From NCBI GenBank assembly GCA_050999295.1, contig JBPCPI010000095.1:1-28629 (forward strand): 28,629 bases of DNA. Reading direction: 5' to 3'. The first letter of the stretch is position 1; each line of letters begins with the position of its first letter. The DNA is from JACCQS01 sp050999295 (GTDB taxonomy: Bacteria > Actinomycetota > Actinomycetes > Mycobacteriales > Geodermatophilaceae). Under the pieces are notes generated by a model. The model saw nothing but the letters and a program-made list of their open reading frames with translations. It was not told the origin of the DNA and made no database searches. Positions 1 to 7,186 of this stretch are shown here, piece after piece. The translations under genes and the position numbers were made by a program.

Positions 1-120
1 AAGAGTGCCTAGGAGGTTCGGATCGGGGCGTTGCGGACGTGCCCACATGGTCAGGAAAAGGGTGGGCACGCCGACTGTGAAGAGGGTGACTGCGACCTGG
101 GCCGGTTCGTAGGGGAAGCC
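1..120 (-). pseudogene. C-terminal remnant of a cation-transporting P-type ATPase (runs off window)
   Basis: Read on the minus strand from position 120 downward, this stretch encodes GFPYEPAQ, then a hydrophobic helix containing TLFTVGVPTLFLTMWARP, then RPDPNLLGTL, open to the window edge. The helix followed by WARP matches what I know of the last membrane segments of actinobacterial HAD-type P-type ATPases of the CtpE-like group. The N-terminal part of such an ATPase lies on the same strand at 17,741-19,177, so the two pieces have the order expected of one interrupted gene. Upstream of about 120-130 the frame loses the family resemblance, and the hydrophobic VIVAAARV at about 130-155 lies in another frame, so there may also be a frameshift. 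Family assignment rests on about 40 residues and is inferred. Confidence 0.55.
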
Positions 121-420
121 CAGACCCTGACCCGTGCCGCCGCGACGATCACCGGCCCCACGTTGGCGAACCTTTCGGCGGGGAACTTGGGCAGCGGTCG
201 ATGCCGGACCTCGCTGTCCGGGGTGTTCCACGTTGTTATCCGGTCGCGCCGTTCGGCTGGGGTGGTCAGGTCGTCGGTGCGGGTGGTGGTCCGCAGCGCC
301 GCTTCCTGGCGGTTTTGACGTAAACCGCCAGATCCTGGGCCTCATGCGCGTAGCTCGAGGAGGGCGACCGTTCCCGGAGGAGATCTGCTGCAGCGTCACC
401 GTGCCTGAGGGTGTCCTTCC
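121..420. other. Left island edge, no assignable gene
   Basis: This stretch between priA and the ATPase remnant holds no gene I can name. A minus-strand frame from about 343 down to 120 is open and includes RPLPKFPAERFANVGPVIVA, but I do not recognise it and it has no convincing start. A neighbouring frame encodes DLAVYVKTAR over the hairpin at 306-331. It may be decayed coding sequence at the junction. Confidence 0.4.
306..331. terminator. Perfect 10-bp inverted repeat downstream of priA
   Basis: CTGGCGGTTT (306-315) and AAACCGCCAG (322-331) are exact reverse complements separated by 6 nt. The repeat lies about 90 bp past the priA stop and would fold to a strong hairpin in the minus-strand transcript. 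There is no run of U after the stem on either strand, so it would be a tail-less terminator of the kind proposed for actinomycetes. It could equally be a recombination or protein-binding site at the island edge. Confidence 0.45.
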
Positions 421-1140
421 TCACTGGACGGCCCTGAGAGCCTCCGGGAGAGTGAAGGCACCGGCGTAGAGCGCCTTTCCCACGATGGCTCCCTCAACCC
501 CGAAAGCGACGAGACCGGCGAGCGCAGTCAGATCGCCCAACGTGGATACGCCACCGCTGGCAATGATAGGTCTATCGGTGGCCGCGCAGACCTTGCGTAA
601 CAGTTCGACATTGGGACCGGTCAGGTTTCCGTCGCGATGGACGTCGGTGACCACGTATCGGTCGCAGCCCTGAGCGTCCAGGCGCGCCAAGACCTCCCAC
701 AGGTTTCCGCCCTCGTGGGTCCAGCCACGGGCTGACAGGGTCTCGCCACTGACATCCAGCCCGACCGAGATCCGCTCACCGTGGTCGGCGATGACACGGG
801 CGGTCCACTCCGGGTCTTCCAGCGCCGCCGTACCGAGGTTCACCCGCGTACAGCCGGTTGCCAGCGCCGCGGCAAGGGAGGCGTCGGTGCGGATACCGCC
901 GGAGAATTCGACGTTGACATCAAGTCTGCCCACCACATCGGCGATCAGCTCCCGGTTGTCTCCGCGGCCGAATGCCGCGTCGAGGTCGACCAGGTGGATC
1001 CATTCCGCGCCGTCGCGTTGCCAGTCCAGGGCTGCATCCAGCGGCGAACCGTAGGCGGACTGGCTTCCGGCCGCGCCCTGTACCAGACGCACGGCCATAC
1101 CGTCGGCAACGTCTACGGCCGGAAGCAGGGTCAGGCTCAC
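421..1140 (-). CDS. priA: PriA/HisA-type phosphoribosyl isomerase
   Basis: This (beta-alpha)8-barrel isomerase of 239 residues catalyses the Amadori rearrangement of ProFAR in histidine synthesis (HisA) and, in actinobacterial PriA, also of phosphoribosylanthranilate in tryptophan synthesis (TrpF). Visible are LLPAVDV with the general base Asp10, Arg18, the phosphate loops FSGGIR (79-84) and ASGGVS (194-199), and VTDVHRDG with the second catalytic Asp170. Arg138-Gly-Trp140 matches the Arg/Trp pair that lets Mycobacterium PriA accept phosphoribosylanthranilate, although the loop before it is about 5 residues shorter. It starts with GTG; AGGGTG lies just upstream, and TAGGGT placed 6 nt before the GTG could instead be a -10 box for a leaderless message. 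It is not in a his operon but downstream of PurF-, PRTase- and TrpD-like genes, so it is probably a second, pathway-dedicated copy. That duplication is inferred. Confidence 0.9.
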   Translation of the reverse strand: MSLTLLPAVDVADGMAVRLVQGAAGSQSAYGSPLDAALDWQRDGAEWIHLVDLDAAFGRGDNRELIADVVGRLDVNVEFSGGIRTDASLAAALATGCTRVNLGTAALEDPEWTARVIADHGERISVGLDVSGETLSARGWTHEGGNLWEVLARLDAQGCDRYVVTDVHRDGNLTGPNVELLRKVCAATDRPIIASGGVSTLGDLTALAGLVAFGVEGAIVGKALYAGAFTLPEALRAVQ

Positions 1141-1577
1141 TGCGTCACCCTACGAGTCTGGGCGCACCCGAGGGAAAGAGGTGCCGGGGCGGCATCCTTG
1201 GGCGGATGCAATTCTCCGAGATAGAGCGCCGTCGGATGGTGAGCGCCTACGGCCTGGAGCGCCGACCAGGAACTGTTCTGATTGGTGACCACCGAACCGG
1301 GCGACGCGGACTCCTGGTGACGGCTGGAAGTCTTCAGGATCAGCTTGATCGGCGCGTTAACACGAGGGGGTACAAGACCAGTCCGAATGCGCCAGGTTGA
1401 GTGCCTCGCCGCAGCCGCCGGCCGAGGCCCTTATCTTATCAAGCACCGTCCCAGGCGGCATCACCAGCGTCCGGCGCCACGCGTAGGCAGCAGTGATTCG
1501 CGGATGTGCCACGGAAGTCCACCCTCCTGCCCGGGTGACAGGGTCAGGGAGCAAGAAACCTGGCCTCGACCGACTTG
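1141..1577. other. 437-bp gap between priA and the PurF-like gene
   Basis: The otherwise tightly packed minus-strand gene set is interrupted here. The only coding-like signal is a plus-strand frame at 1206-1400 (separate entry). On the minus strand an open frame of about 90 codons has no family resemblance. The gap may hold the promoter for priA and may mark where a gene was lost. Confidence 0.4.
1206..1400 (+). pseudogene. Possible nitroreductase N-terminal remnant
   Basis: The frame begins MQFSEIERRRMVSAYGLERR. This recalls the start of actinobacterial nitroreductases, which commonly open M-[ED]-F-x-[ED]-V-V-R-R-R-R-M-V-R-x-Y. The resemblance ends after about 25 residues, the active-site region is absent and the frame closes after 64 codons. 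It could be a decayed FMN-dependent oxidoreductase gene once belonging to the cluster, or chance. Low confidence. Confidence 0.22.
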
Positions 1578-3056
1578 TTAGGTACTTCGCGAGCAGCCCG
1601 GCGCGGCCAGCGGAGGCTCTGTCCAATTGGGTCTTACGCTAGCCGAGCCTTCCTGCGGTATCGGGTATTGGCCGTCCATGCAGGCGCGACAGAGTCCTTC
1701 CTGCGGTATGCCGACGGCGGAGATGAGTCCGGCTAGAGACAGATACTCGAGCGAATCCACGTCCAACTCTGAGGCCAACTCGTCGACGGTCAGAGACGCC
1801 GCGATCAGCTGCTTGTCGGTAGAGAAGTCGAAGCCGTAGAAGCATGGCCAGCGGATGGGTGGTGAAGCAATTCGCAGATGCACTTGCGCTGCACCGGCGT
1901 CGCGCAGTGCTCGCACGATGAACTGCTGGGTGGTGCCGCGCACGATCGAGTCGTCCACCACCACCAGACGCTGGCCGCGCACGACGGCGCCGATGGCTGC
2001 GAGCTTCAAGGGCAGGCCGTCGGAACGAAGCTTCTGCACAGGCTGCATGAAGGTACGGCCGACGTAGGGGCTGCGGACGAATCCGAGGGCGTAGGGAAGC
2101 TGTGCTTCTTCGGCGTAACCAAGTGCGGCGGGGATGGCGGAGTCGGGTACGCCGATGACGAGGTCTGCCGAACCTGGGGGCGCATCGCGGGCGAGCAGGC
2201 GTCCGGAGGCGTGTCGTGCCTCGTATACGCTTCGCCCGGCGACCACACTGTCTGGCCGCGTGAGGTAGACGTACTCGAACAGGCAGGCGCGGGGACTTGC
2301 GGTTGTCCAGTGCATCGCCCGCGGCCCGTGTTCGTCGATAAGCAGCAGTTCCGCCGGTTCGACATCACGGATGACGGTGCCGCCGATAGCCTCGATCGCT
2401 GGCGTTTCGCTTGCCACCACCCAGCCTTGGGGGAGCCGCCCCAGCGATAGGGGCCGAAGGCCATGCGGGTCGCGTACCGCAATCAGGCGATCGCGGTCGA
2501 GGAGAACCAATGTGAAGGCGCCTCGCAACAGCGGCAGGGTCTGCCGAAGAGCGCATACCAGTTCGTCCGGTTCGGAGTCATTCGCTGGTGGTAGGTCCAA
2601 CGACCGGGAGATAAGCCGAGTCATAATATGTGAATCGCTCGACGCATACTCCGACGTCAGGTGCGAGGTGTCGTCGGATAGCGTGGCGTCCTCGAATGCC
2701 GAGGCGTTGACGAGATTTCCGTTGTGCGCCAAGGCAAAGCGCGCGTATCGGTCAAGCACCGGTTGCGCGTTCTGCCGAGTCGATGGGCCGCTGGTCGAGT
2801 ACCGGGTGTGCCCGACGGCGAGGTGGCCACGCAGACCCTGCAGGCATAACTGGTCGAAGACCTGGCTCACCAGCCCGAGGCCGCGTCGAGACTCTATCTT
2901 GGTGCCGTCAGCGACTGCCATCCCAGCGGCTTCCTCACCGCGATGTTGTAGGACGTGCAATGCTGCGGATGTCATCTGGGCCGCCTGCCGACCGGGCGTA
3001 AACACACCCACGAGTCCGCATGCTTCTCTGGCGGGCGGCCCGTCCCTGGACATCAT
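1578..3056 (-). CDS. purF: PurF-like amidophosphoribosyltransferase (cluster paralogue)
   Basis: The enzyme (about 492 residues) should convert PRPP and glutamine to 5-phosphoribosylamine. The N-terminal Ntn-glutaminase domain has a short propeptide ending before ACGLVGVF, so Cys13 would become the N-terminal nucleophile; HTRYST (about 83-88) and HNGNLVN (about 111-117) are intact. The C-terminal type I phosphoribosyltransferase domain carries VVVDDSIVRGTT (about 365-376). Four cysteines (about 258, 405, 456, 459, the last two as CRAC) match the iron-sulphur ligands of the Bacillus-type enzyme. The usual LKLNP before the PRPP loop reads LKLAA. The start is taken at ATGATG six bases after the preceding PRTase stop; a longer start at 3110 would overlap that gene. 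Purine purF is not normally next to priA and trpD, so I infer a paralogue supplying phosphoribosylamine to the pathway, though the motifs alone would also fit the housekeeping enzyme. Confidence 0.88.
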   Translation of the reverse strand: MMSRDGPPAREACGLVGVFTPGRQAAQMTSAALHVLQHRGEEAAGMAVADGTKIESRRGLGLVSQVFDQLCLQGLRGHLAVGHTRYSTSGPSTRQNAQPVLDRYARFALAHNGNLVNASAFEDATLSDDTSHLTSEYASSDSHIMTRLISRSLDLPPANDSEPDELVCALRQTLPLLRGAFTLVLLDRDRLIAVRDPHGLRPLSLGRLPQGWVVASETPAIEAIGGTVIRDVEPAELLLIDEHGPRAMHWTTASPRACLFEYVYLTRPDSVVAGRSVYEARHASGRLLARDAPPGSADLVIGVPDSAIPAALGYAEEAQLPYALGFVRSPYVGRTFMQPVQKLRSDGLPLKLAAIGAVVRGQRLVVVDDSIVRGTTQQFIVRALRDAGAAQVHLRIASPPIRWPCFYGFDFSTDKQLIAASLTVDELASELDVDSLEYLSLAGLISAVGIPQEGLCRACMDGQYPIPQEGSASVRPNWTEPPLAAPGCSRST

Positions 3057-3061
3057 TGGTG

Positions 3062-3646
3062 TTACAGGACTTTGCAGTGGGGCCCGGCGATGGACAACTG
3101 AAGAAGGCATTTGACATCGTGGCCAGTGGCCTCTTTAATTCTCTGCCGCCCCTCGTACTCGACCTTCTCAGCGACGCAGACGATGTCATGAATGTGAGCG
3201 CCGGCCGTTTCGATCGCCATTATCAATGCGATCATGGTGCCACCGGTGCTAACCAGGTCGTCGACGATGACCACATCGTCTCCGGGTTCGACACCATTGA
3301 GATAGATGTGACCATCTGCATACTCGGACGAGAAAGCCACTGAGATCTGCCCAGCCAGTCCCGAGGGGTACCACCGAGCTAACCCAAATGGGAGACCGGT
3401 AATCATCGAAACGGCGGCTACCAGGATGCCGCCCTTGTCTTCTTCCCCGACCACGACGCATCGGGAAGGGAAGTCGGCGGCCGCAACGAGCCGCCAAGCG
3501 GCAGACATCAACAGCTGGGCCGTGGTAGCCGGGACTTGCTCGGTGAGCGGATTGATGACGAAGCGTCGACCATTGATCTCCACGAGAGGGCGATCATTGA
3601 AGGCGTCGTGAAGCGGATCCCGGACGTGGGCGTACTCACCAGGCAT
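3062..3646 (-). CDS. PyrE/Apt-type phosphoribosyltransferase
   Basis: This 194-residue type I phosphoribosyltransferase has the PRPP loop VVIVDDLVSTGGTM at about 125-138 and a C-terminal beta-strand region. GEEDKGGILVAA (68-79) fills the place of the substrate/PPi loop seen in orotate and adenine phosphoribosyltransferases. The size fits OPRT/APRT enzymes, but nothing visible fixes the base it uses, so it is not called pyrE. The ATG at 3646 is preferred because it makes an 11-bp overlap with the TrpD-like gene and gives a family-sized protein; the 30 residues upstream are non-conserved. It lies between the TrpD-like and PurF-like genes on one apparent transcript, which suggests that it phosphoribosylates, or releases PRPP from, an intermediate of the same pathway (inference). 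Confidence 0.8.
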   Translation of the reverse strand: MPGEYAHVRDPLHDAFNDRPLVEINGRRFVINPLTEQVPATTAQLLMSAAWRLVAAADFPSRCVVVGEEDKGGILVAAVSMITGLPFGLARWYPSGLAGQISVAFSSEYADGHIYLNGVEPGDDVVIVDDLVSTGGTMIALIMAIETAGAHIHDIVCVAEKVEYEGRQRIKEATGHDVKCLLQLSIAGPHCKVL

Positions 3647-4688
3647 GGGAGGCTGCCGCGCCTTGGCAGGAAAGTCGGTTGACGAAGGAGAGCGCAGTGC
3701 CGCTGTCAATCGTGGTAATGGCGTGAGCGACTGCATTCTTGATCGAGCTGTCGGTACCTGTCGTCCACAGTGCGATCCCTGCCATCAGCACGACAACGTC
3801 TCGGGGTGGTCCGTGTCCACCGGACATGATGCGCCGGCAGATCTCAGCGCTGGCGGCGCCGTCCTCCGCGGTAAGGTCAGACAGGGCGGCACGGTGCAAT
3901 CCGAACTGCTCCGGCATCACCTGCACAGTAGCGACCTGCCGGTCTCGGATTGTGGTGATCTGGGTGGACCCGTTCAGGCTCGGCTCGTCGAGGCCGCTTC
4001 CAGCCTCGTCGCTTCCGTGCAGGACGCTCGCTTGACGGCGGCCGAGGCGTTGCAACACGGCGGCGAGCACGTCGACGAGTGAGCCACTCGCTACGCCGAT
4101 GACTTGACCGTCGAGAACCGCGGCGGGGTGTGCCAGAGGTCCGGCGAAGTTGAACACGGTGGGAAATGGCAGTCTCCGCCGCACCGCATTCAGCTCTGCG
4201 GGGAAACGGTGGAATAGCGGCGTTGGCGCGACGGCGAACCCGGCACGACGTAGTTCCGCTGCGATCCATGCCGGATCGGGCACGGTCGGTAGGGGGATCC
4301 CGAGTTGCTGAAGCATGTCGAGGCTGCCGCAGGTACCAGTGACCGCCCAGTTTCCGTGCTTGATGACGGGGACGCCGGCTGCGGCGATGAGCAACGCGGC
4401 GCAGGTCGAGATGTTGAAGGTGCCAGCGTTGTCGCCGCCCGTTCCACCGATGTCGACGAGTCGTGTGCAATCGGGTGGGAGCCGTATGGCCCTGCGTAGC
4501 ATGGCGCGTACGCAGCCCTCGATCTCGTCGGCGCTCTCACCGCGGTCGTGAAGCACGGTGAGGAACCGCTCGGTTTGCTCGATCTCGCATCGGGACTCAA
4601 GGGCAGCAGTGATCGCTCCGTCCGCCTCGCCAACCGTTAGCGGGCGGTCTGGGGCCAGGGCGAGTATCTCCTCGACGGGGTTAGCCAA
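3636..4688 (-). CDS. trpD: TrpD-like anthranilate phosphoribosyltransferase family protein
   Basis: Anthranilate phosphoribosyltransferases couple PRPP to the amine of anthranilate. This 350-residue homologue keeps the PRPP elements GTGGD (82-86) with following NIST, KHGN (110-113) and a LDE metal site (233-235), plus FNFAGPLAHP (179-188), the counterpart of FNxLGPLxNP. It departs in the substrate region: the canonical NRAVSSKSGSAD reads NWAVTGTCGSLD (113-124) and the segment before the conserved Arg170 is FHRFPAELNAV. A different amine or aromatic acceptor is therefore likely. It starts with TTG, overlapping the aldolase gene by 8 bp, and overlaps the next PRTase gene by 11 bp. It is not accompanied by trpE, trpC, trpB or trpA. 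Together with PriA it could perform a phosphoribosylation and Amadori pair like steps two and three of tryptophan synthesis. Confidence 0.85.
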   Translation of the reverse strand: MANPVEEILALAPDRPLTVGEADGAITAALESRCEIEQTERFLTVLHDRGESADEIEGCVRAMLRRAIRLPPDCTRLVDIGGTGGDNAGTFNISTCAALLIAAAGVPVIKHGNWAVTGTCGSLDMLQQLGIPLPTVPDPAWIAAELRRAGFAVAPTPLFHRFPAELNAVRRRLPFPTVFNFAGPLAHPAAVLDGQVIGVASGSLVDVLAAVLQRLGRRQASVLHGSDEAGSGLDEPSLNGSTQITTIRDRQVATVQVMPEQFGLHRAALSDLTAEDGAASAEICRRIMSGGHGPPRDVVVLMAGIALWTTGTDSSIKNAVAHAITTIDSGTALSFVNRLSCQGAAASHAW

Positions 4689-5511
4689 GGTGCTTCAGCG
4701 CTTCATCGACGTCGTTTCCGTCGTGGACGATGGCGGCGATGGCGGCGAGCATCCGGGCCGGGTCGTCGGCTTGGATGATGTTGCGTCCCATGACCACTCC
4801 CGCGGCGCCCGCGTCGATCGCGCCGCGGACCATCTCGAGGCTATCGCGCACCGTGGGCGCCTTCGGCCCGCCGGCGATGAGGATGGGTATCGGGCAGCCT
4901 TCGATGACTCGTGCGTAGGCTTCCGGCGTGCCGCTGTAGTCGGTCTTTATCGCGTCGGCGCCGAGTTCGGCGGCCATGCGCGTGTTTAGGGCGATCAGCT
5001 CGGGGTCAAGGCCGCGACCCGCGACCTTACCCCCTTGCGCCATTGGCTCGATGATGTGCGGAATCCCGAGCGCGGAGCAGGCTTGGGCGACTTCGGCGTT
5101 CTTGGCGACCTCGTCGGCTTCGACGTCGGGGTCTTCGTAGCCGATGAACATGAAGGTCAGCACGGCATCAGCCCCGAGCCGAACGGCATCCTCAACACGA
5201 GCAATCAGCCGGGTGCGTCCCTCGTGGTGGTTCAGTTCGTGGCGGAACATATTTGTCCAGTCCAGCCGCAGGATCAATGCGGGTGCATCCTTGCCTGCGA
5301 ACTGGTCGGCGCAGATTCGGGCGATGCCAGGTGAGACGAGAACGCCGTCCGCGCCTCCCTCGACGAGCTTGGACATCGTGGCCCGGGAGTCGATGTTGCC
5401 GGGAATCGGGCCGTCGTCTAGGCCATGGTCGAAAGCGACGCACACACCGCGACGGGTGTCGGGGCGAATGATGCGGCTGAGGCGGATCCGCTTGCCGCAG
5501 TCAGCTGTCAT
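4681..5511 (-). CDS. DhnA/LsrF-type class I aldolase
   Basis: The 276-residue TIM-barrel protein belongs to the DhnA group that includes class I fructose-bisphosphate aldolase, LsrF and 2-amino-3,7-dideoxy-heptulosonate (ADH) synthase. FDHG (27-30) is the conserved acidic/His motif, DAIKTDY holds the likely Schiff-base Lys189, and IAGGPK (212-217) with VVMGRNI (239-245) form the phosphate-binding end of the barrel. The family makes or breaks C-C bonds of phosphorylated ketoses. The ATG is fixed by an AGGAGG 8 bp upstream that overlaps the stop codon of the dehydrogenase gene. No DHQ synthase II partner (as in 3-amino-4-hydroxybenzoate pathways such as GriH/GriI) is present, so the ADH-synthase role is less likely. 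Acting on a 1-amino-1-deoxyribulose 5-phosphate made by the neighbouring enzymes is an attractive but untested idea. Confidence 0.82.
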   Translation of the reverse strand: MTADCGKRIRLSRIIRPDTRRGVCVAFDHGLDDGPIPGNIDSRATMSKLVEGGADGVLVSPGIARICADQFAGKDAPALILRLDWTNMFRHELNHHEGRTRLIARVEDAVRLGADAVLTFMFIGYEDPDVEADEVAKNAEVAQACSALGIPHIIEPMAQGGKVAGRGLDPELIALNTRMAAELGADAIKTDYSGTPEAYARVIEGCPIPILIAGGPKAPTVRDSLEMVRGAIDAGAAGVVMGRNIIQADDPARMLAAIAAIVHDGNDVDEALKHLG

Positions 5512-5518
5512 AGCTCTG

Positions 5519-5524
5519 TCCTCC
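5519..5524 (-). promoter_or_regulatory. Strong Shine-Dalgarno of the aldolase gene
   Basis: AGGAGG on the minus strand lies 7-8 nt before the ATG at 5511 and overlaps the TAG stop of the dehydrogenase gene (TAGGAGG). It fixes the aldolase start and is the best ribosome-binding site in the minus-strand arm, suggesting independent, efficient translation. Confidence 0.8.
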
Positions 5525-6564
5525 TATGCGTTCGGGGTGATGGCAACCTTCAGGGCTTCACCGCGCTGCAGTAGCTGCAAGCCGGTCACCACGTCATCGA
5601 GGCCCAGGACGGTGTCGAGGAGGCGGCCAACCTCGATTCGGCCACTGGCGATGAGTTCCAGCGCTGCGGTGTTCTGCGCTGGCGTCGAGGTGAAGGAACC
5701 CACGACCATTAGCTCCCTGTAGTGGATACGGTTGGTGTTCAGTGTCGCTGTCGGGGCGCTCGGCGGCAGTCCACCGAAGAGGCTGATCCGGCCGTGAACG
5801 GCGGCGATTTCAACAGCCAGGGCCTGTGCCTCAGGTGTCGGGGTCGCCACGATGACCACGTCGGCGCCACGTTCGTTGGTGACATCAGCAACGACGGAGG
5901 CAGGGTCGGTGTCGTTGACGTCGACGATGACGTCGGCACCGAACTCCTTGGCCCGTGCCAAGCGCGTCGGATTCATCTCGAGTTGAGTCACATGGGTTGC
6001 GCCACGGGCTCGGGCCATCTGCACGTGCAGACAGCCGATCGGCCCAGCGCCGATCACCACGACGTAGTCGCCAAGTCGCACGTCGACCAGCTGTTGTCCG
6101 TTGAGCACACAGGACAGTGGCTCGGTGATCGCGGCCTGCTCATAGGTGAGTCCGTCGGGAATCGAGTTCACCGCCCCCATTGCGATCGCTTCGGACGCAA
6201 CGGGCATGAGTTCGGCCAGTGCGCCGGGGTAATGGAAGCCGTGCGCCATGATCCGCTCACACATGGTTAGCCAGCCCTTCCCGCAGGAAGGGCAGCGGCC
6301 GCATGGGACCGCAGTCGCGACCTGGACTCGATCCCCGACGCGCCAGGTGCAGTCCTCGCCAACAGCAACGACTTCACCGGCTATCTCGTGCCCGATGATC
6401 CATGGCGTGGACAGGTAAGAGCTGCCATGTTGGAAAGTGCGCACATCCGAGCCACACAGCGCGCAGGCATGAATCCGCAGTAGCAGCCCGCCCGGCGGGG
6501 CGTCTGGATCAGGAGCGTCGGTGATGCGCAGATCTCCGGGACCGTGAAATATCGCAGCGCGCAT
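5524..6564 (-). CDS. Zinc-dependent alcohol/polyol dehydrogenase (MDR family)
   Basis: This medium-chain dehydrogenase (346 residues) oxidises an alcohol or polyol with a nicotinamide cofactor. The catalytic zinc set is Cys37 (CALCGSD), His59-Glu60 (GHE) and Glu148 (ITEPLSC). Four structural zinc cysteines are at 88, 91, 94 and 102. The Rossmann motif is GAGPIG at 172-177, and the acidic residue in QLEMN at the end of the second strand favours NAD+ over NADP+. It is closest in style to sorbitol, threonine or galactitol-1-phosphate dehydrogenases; the substrate is not evident. The start at 6564 gives the usual N-terminus; the open frame upstream is non-homologous. It sits 16 bp after the cysteine hydrolase gene and 12 bp before the aldolase gene, so it probably acts on the aldolase substrate or product. 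Confidence 0.85.
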   Translation of the reverse strand: MRAAIFHGPGDLRITDAPDPDAPPGGLLLRIHACALCGSDVRTFQHGSSYLSTPWIIGHEIAGEVVAVGEDCTWRVGDRVQVATAVPCGRCPSCGKGWLTMCERIMAHGFHYPGALAELMPVASEAIAMGAVNSIPDGLTYEQAAITEPLSCVLNGQQLVDVRLGDYVVVIGAGPIGCLHVQMARARGATHVTQLEMNPTRLARAKEFGADVIVDVNDTDPASVVADVTNERGADVVIVATPTPEAQALAVEIAAVHGRISLFGGLPPSAPTATLNTNRIHYRELMVVGSFTSTPAQNTAALELIASGRIEVGRLLDTVLGLDDVVTGLQLLQRGEALKVAITPNA

Positions 6565-6580
6565 GTCTTGACGACCCTTG

Positions 6581-7186
6581 TCATATCTCGGTGTGGACAG
6601 TGGCAGATGTCTGTTCGAGCAAGCCCAGCACGACACGCGCCGAGGTGACATAGCCGAAGACATAGTCGATGTTGTGAAGCGCGGCTTGATGCTGATCGTC
6701 AGAGGTACCTGCCACCCATTCTCGAGCCACGATCACGCGGTAATTCAGCTGGTGCGCGTCCTGGGCGGTCGCACGAACGCAGACATCCGTCGCGGCGCCG
6801 GCCAGGATCAAGGTGTCCACCCGAAGGGATCGCAGCAGTAGGTCGAGGTCGGTGGCAAAAAAACCGCTGTAACGACGCTTGGCAACGATGTAGTCGGCCG
6901 GTCTCGGGCGCAGCAACGGGACTAACTCGATGCCCGAAGTCCCTTCAAGGCAGTGTGGCGGTTCGCTGTTGGCTATCTCGAGGTCGATTCCGTCGTGTCT
7001 ATGTCGCTCTTCGGTGTAGATGATTGGCAGCTGCCTCTCGCGCGCGACATCCAGCAGGCGGGCGATGTCGGGAATGATCGCTCGTGCGCCCGGACACTCG
7101 ATCGGTGCGCCGGCGTCCACGAAATCGCGCTGCATGTCGATGACCAGGATCGCGGGGGATCCGAGGTCAGTCAGGGGCGTTTTCAT
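6581..7186 (-). CDS. Isochorismatase-superfamily cysteine hydrolase
   Basis: The 201-residue protein has the alpha/beta fold of the isochorismatase-like superfamily with the complete Asp-Lys-Cys triad: Asp17 in VIDMQRDF, Lys103 in VAKRRYSGF and Cys136 in GAATDVCVRAT. The presence of the nucleophilic cysteine places it with amidohydrolases such as N-carbamoylsarcosine, ureidoacrylate, nicotinamide or maleamate amidases rather than with PhzD/EntB isochorismatases, which lack that cysteine. It would cleave an amide or carbamoyl group of a small molecule. Its ATG overlaps the TGA of the exporter gene (ATGA), indicating translational coupling. Substrate unknown. Confidence 0.85.
   Translation of the reverse strand: MKTPLTDLGSPAILVIDMQRDFVDAGAPIECPGARAIIPDIARLLDVARERQLPIIYTEERHRHDGIDLEIANSEPPHCLEGTSGIELVPLLRPRPADYIVAKRRYSGFFATDLDLLLRSLRVDTLILAGAATDVCVRATAQDAHQLNYRVIVAREWVAGTSDDQHQAALHNIDYVFGYVTSARVVLGLLEQTSATVHTEI

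Noticed and set aside
972..1400. Long plus-strand frames antisense to priA and other genes
   Set aside because: They are mirror frames caused by the codon bias of high-GC genes and show no protein family features.
3636..4688. Part of a tryptophan operon
   Set aside because: No trpE, trpG, trpC, trpB or trpA is nearby and the acceptor motif is changed.
4681..5511. GriI-type aldolase of an aminohydroxybenzoate pathway
   Set aside because: No GriH/DHQ synthase II partner is present and the sequence recalls the general DhnA/LsrF group more than GriI.
6581..7186. Isochorismatase of a phenazine or siderophore pathway
   Set aside because: The nucleophilic Cys136 and the full Asp-Lys-Cys triad point to an amidase; PhzD/EntB-type enzymes lack this cysteine, and no phz or ent genes are nearby.
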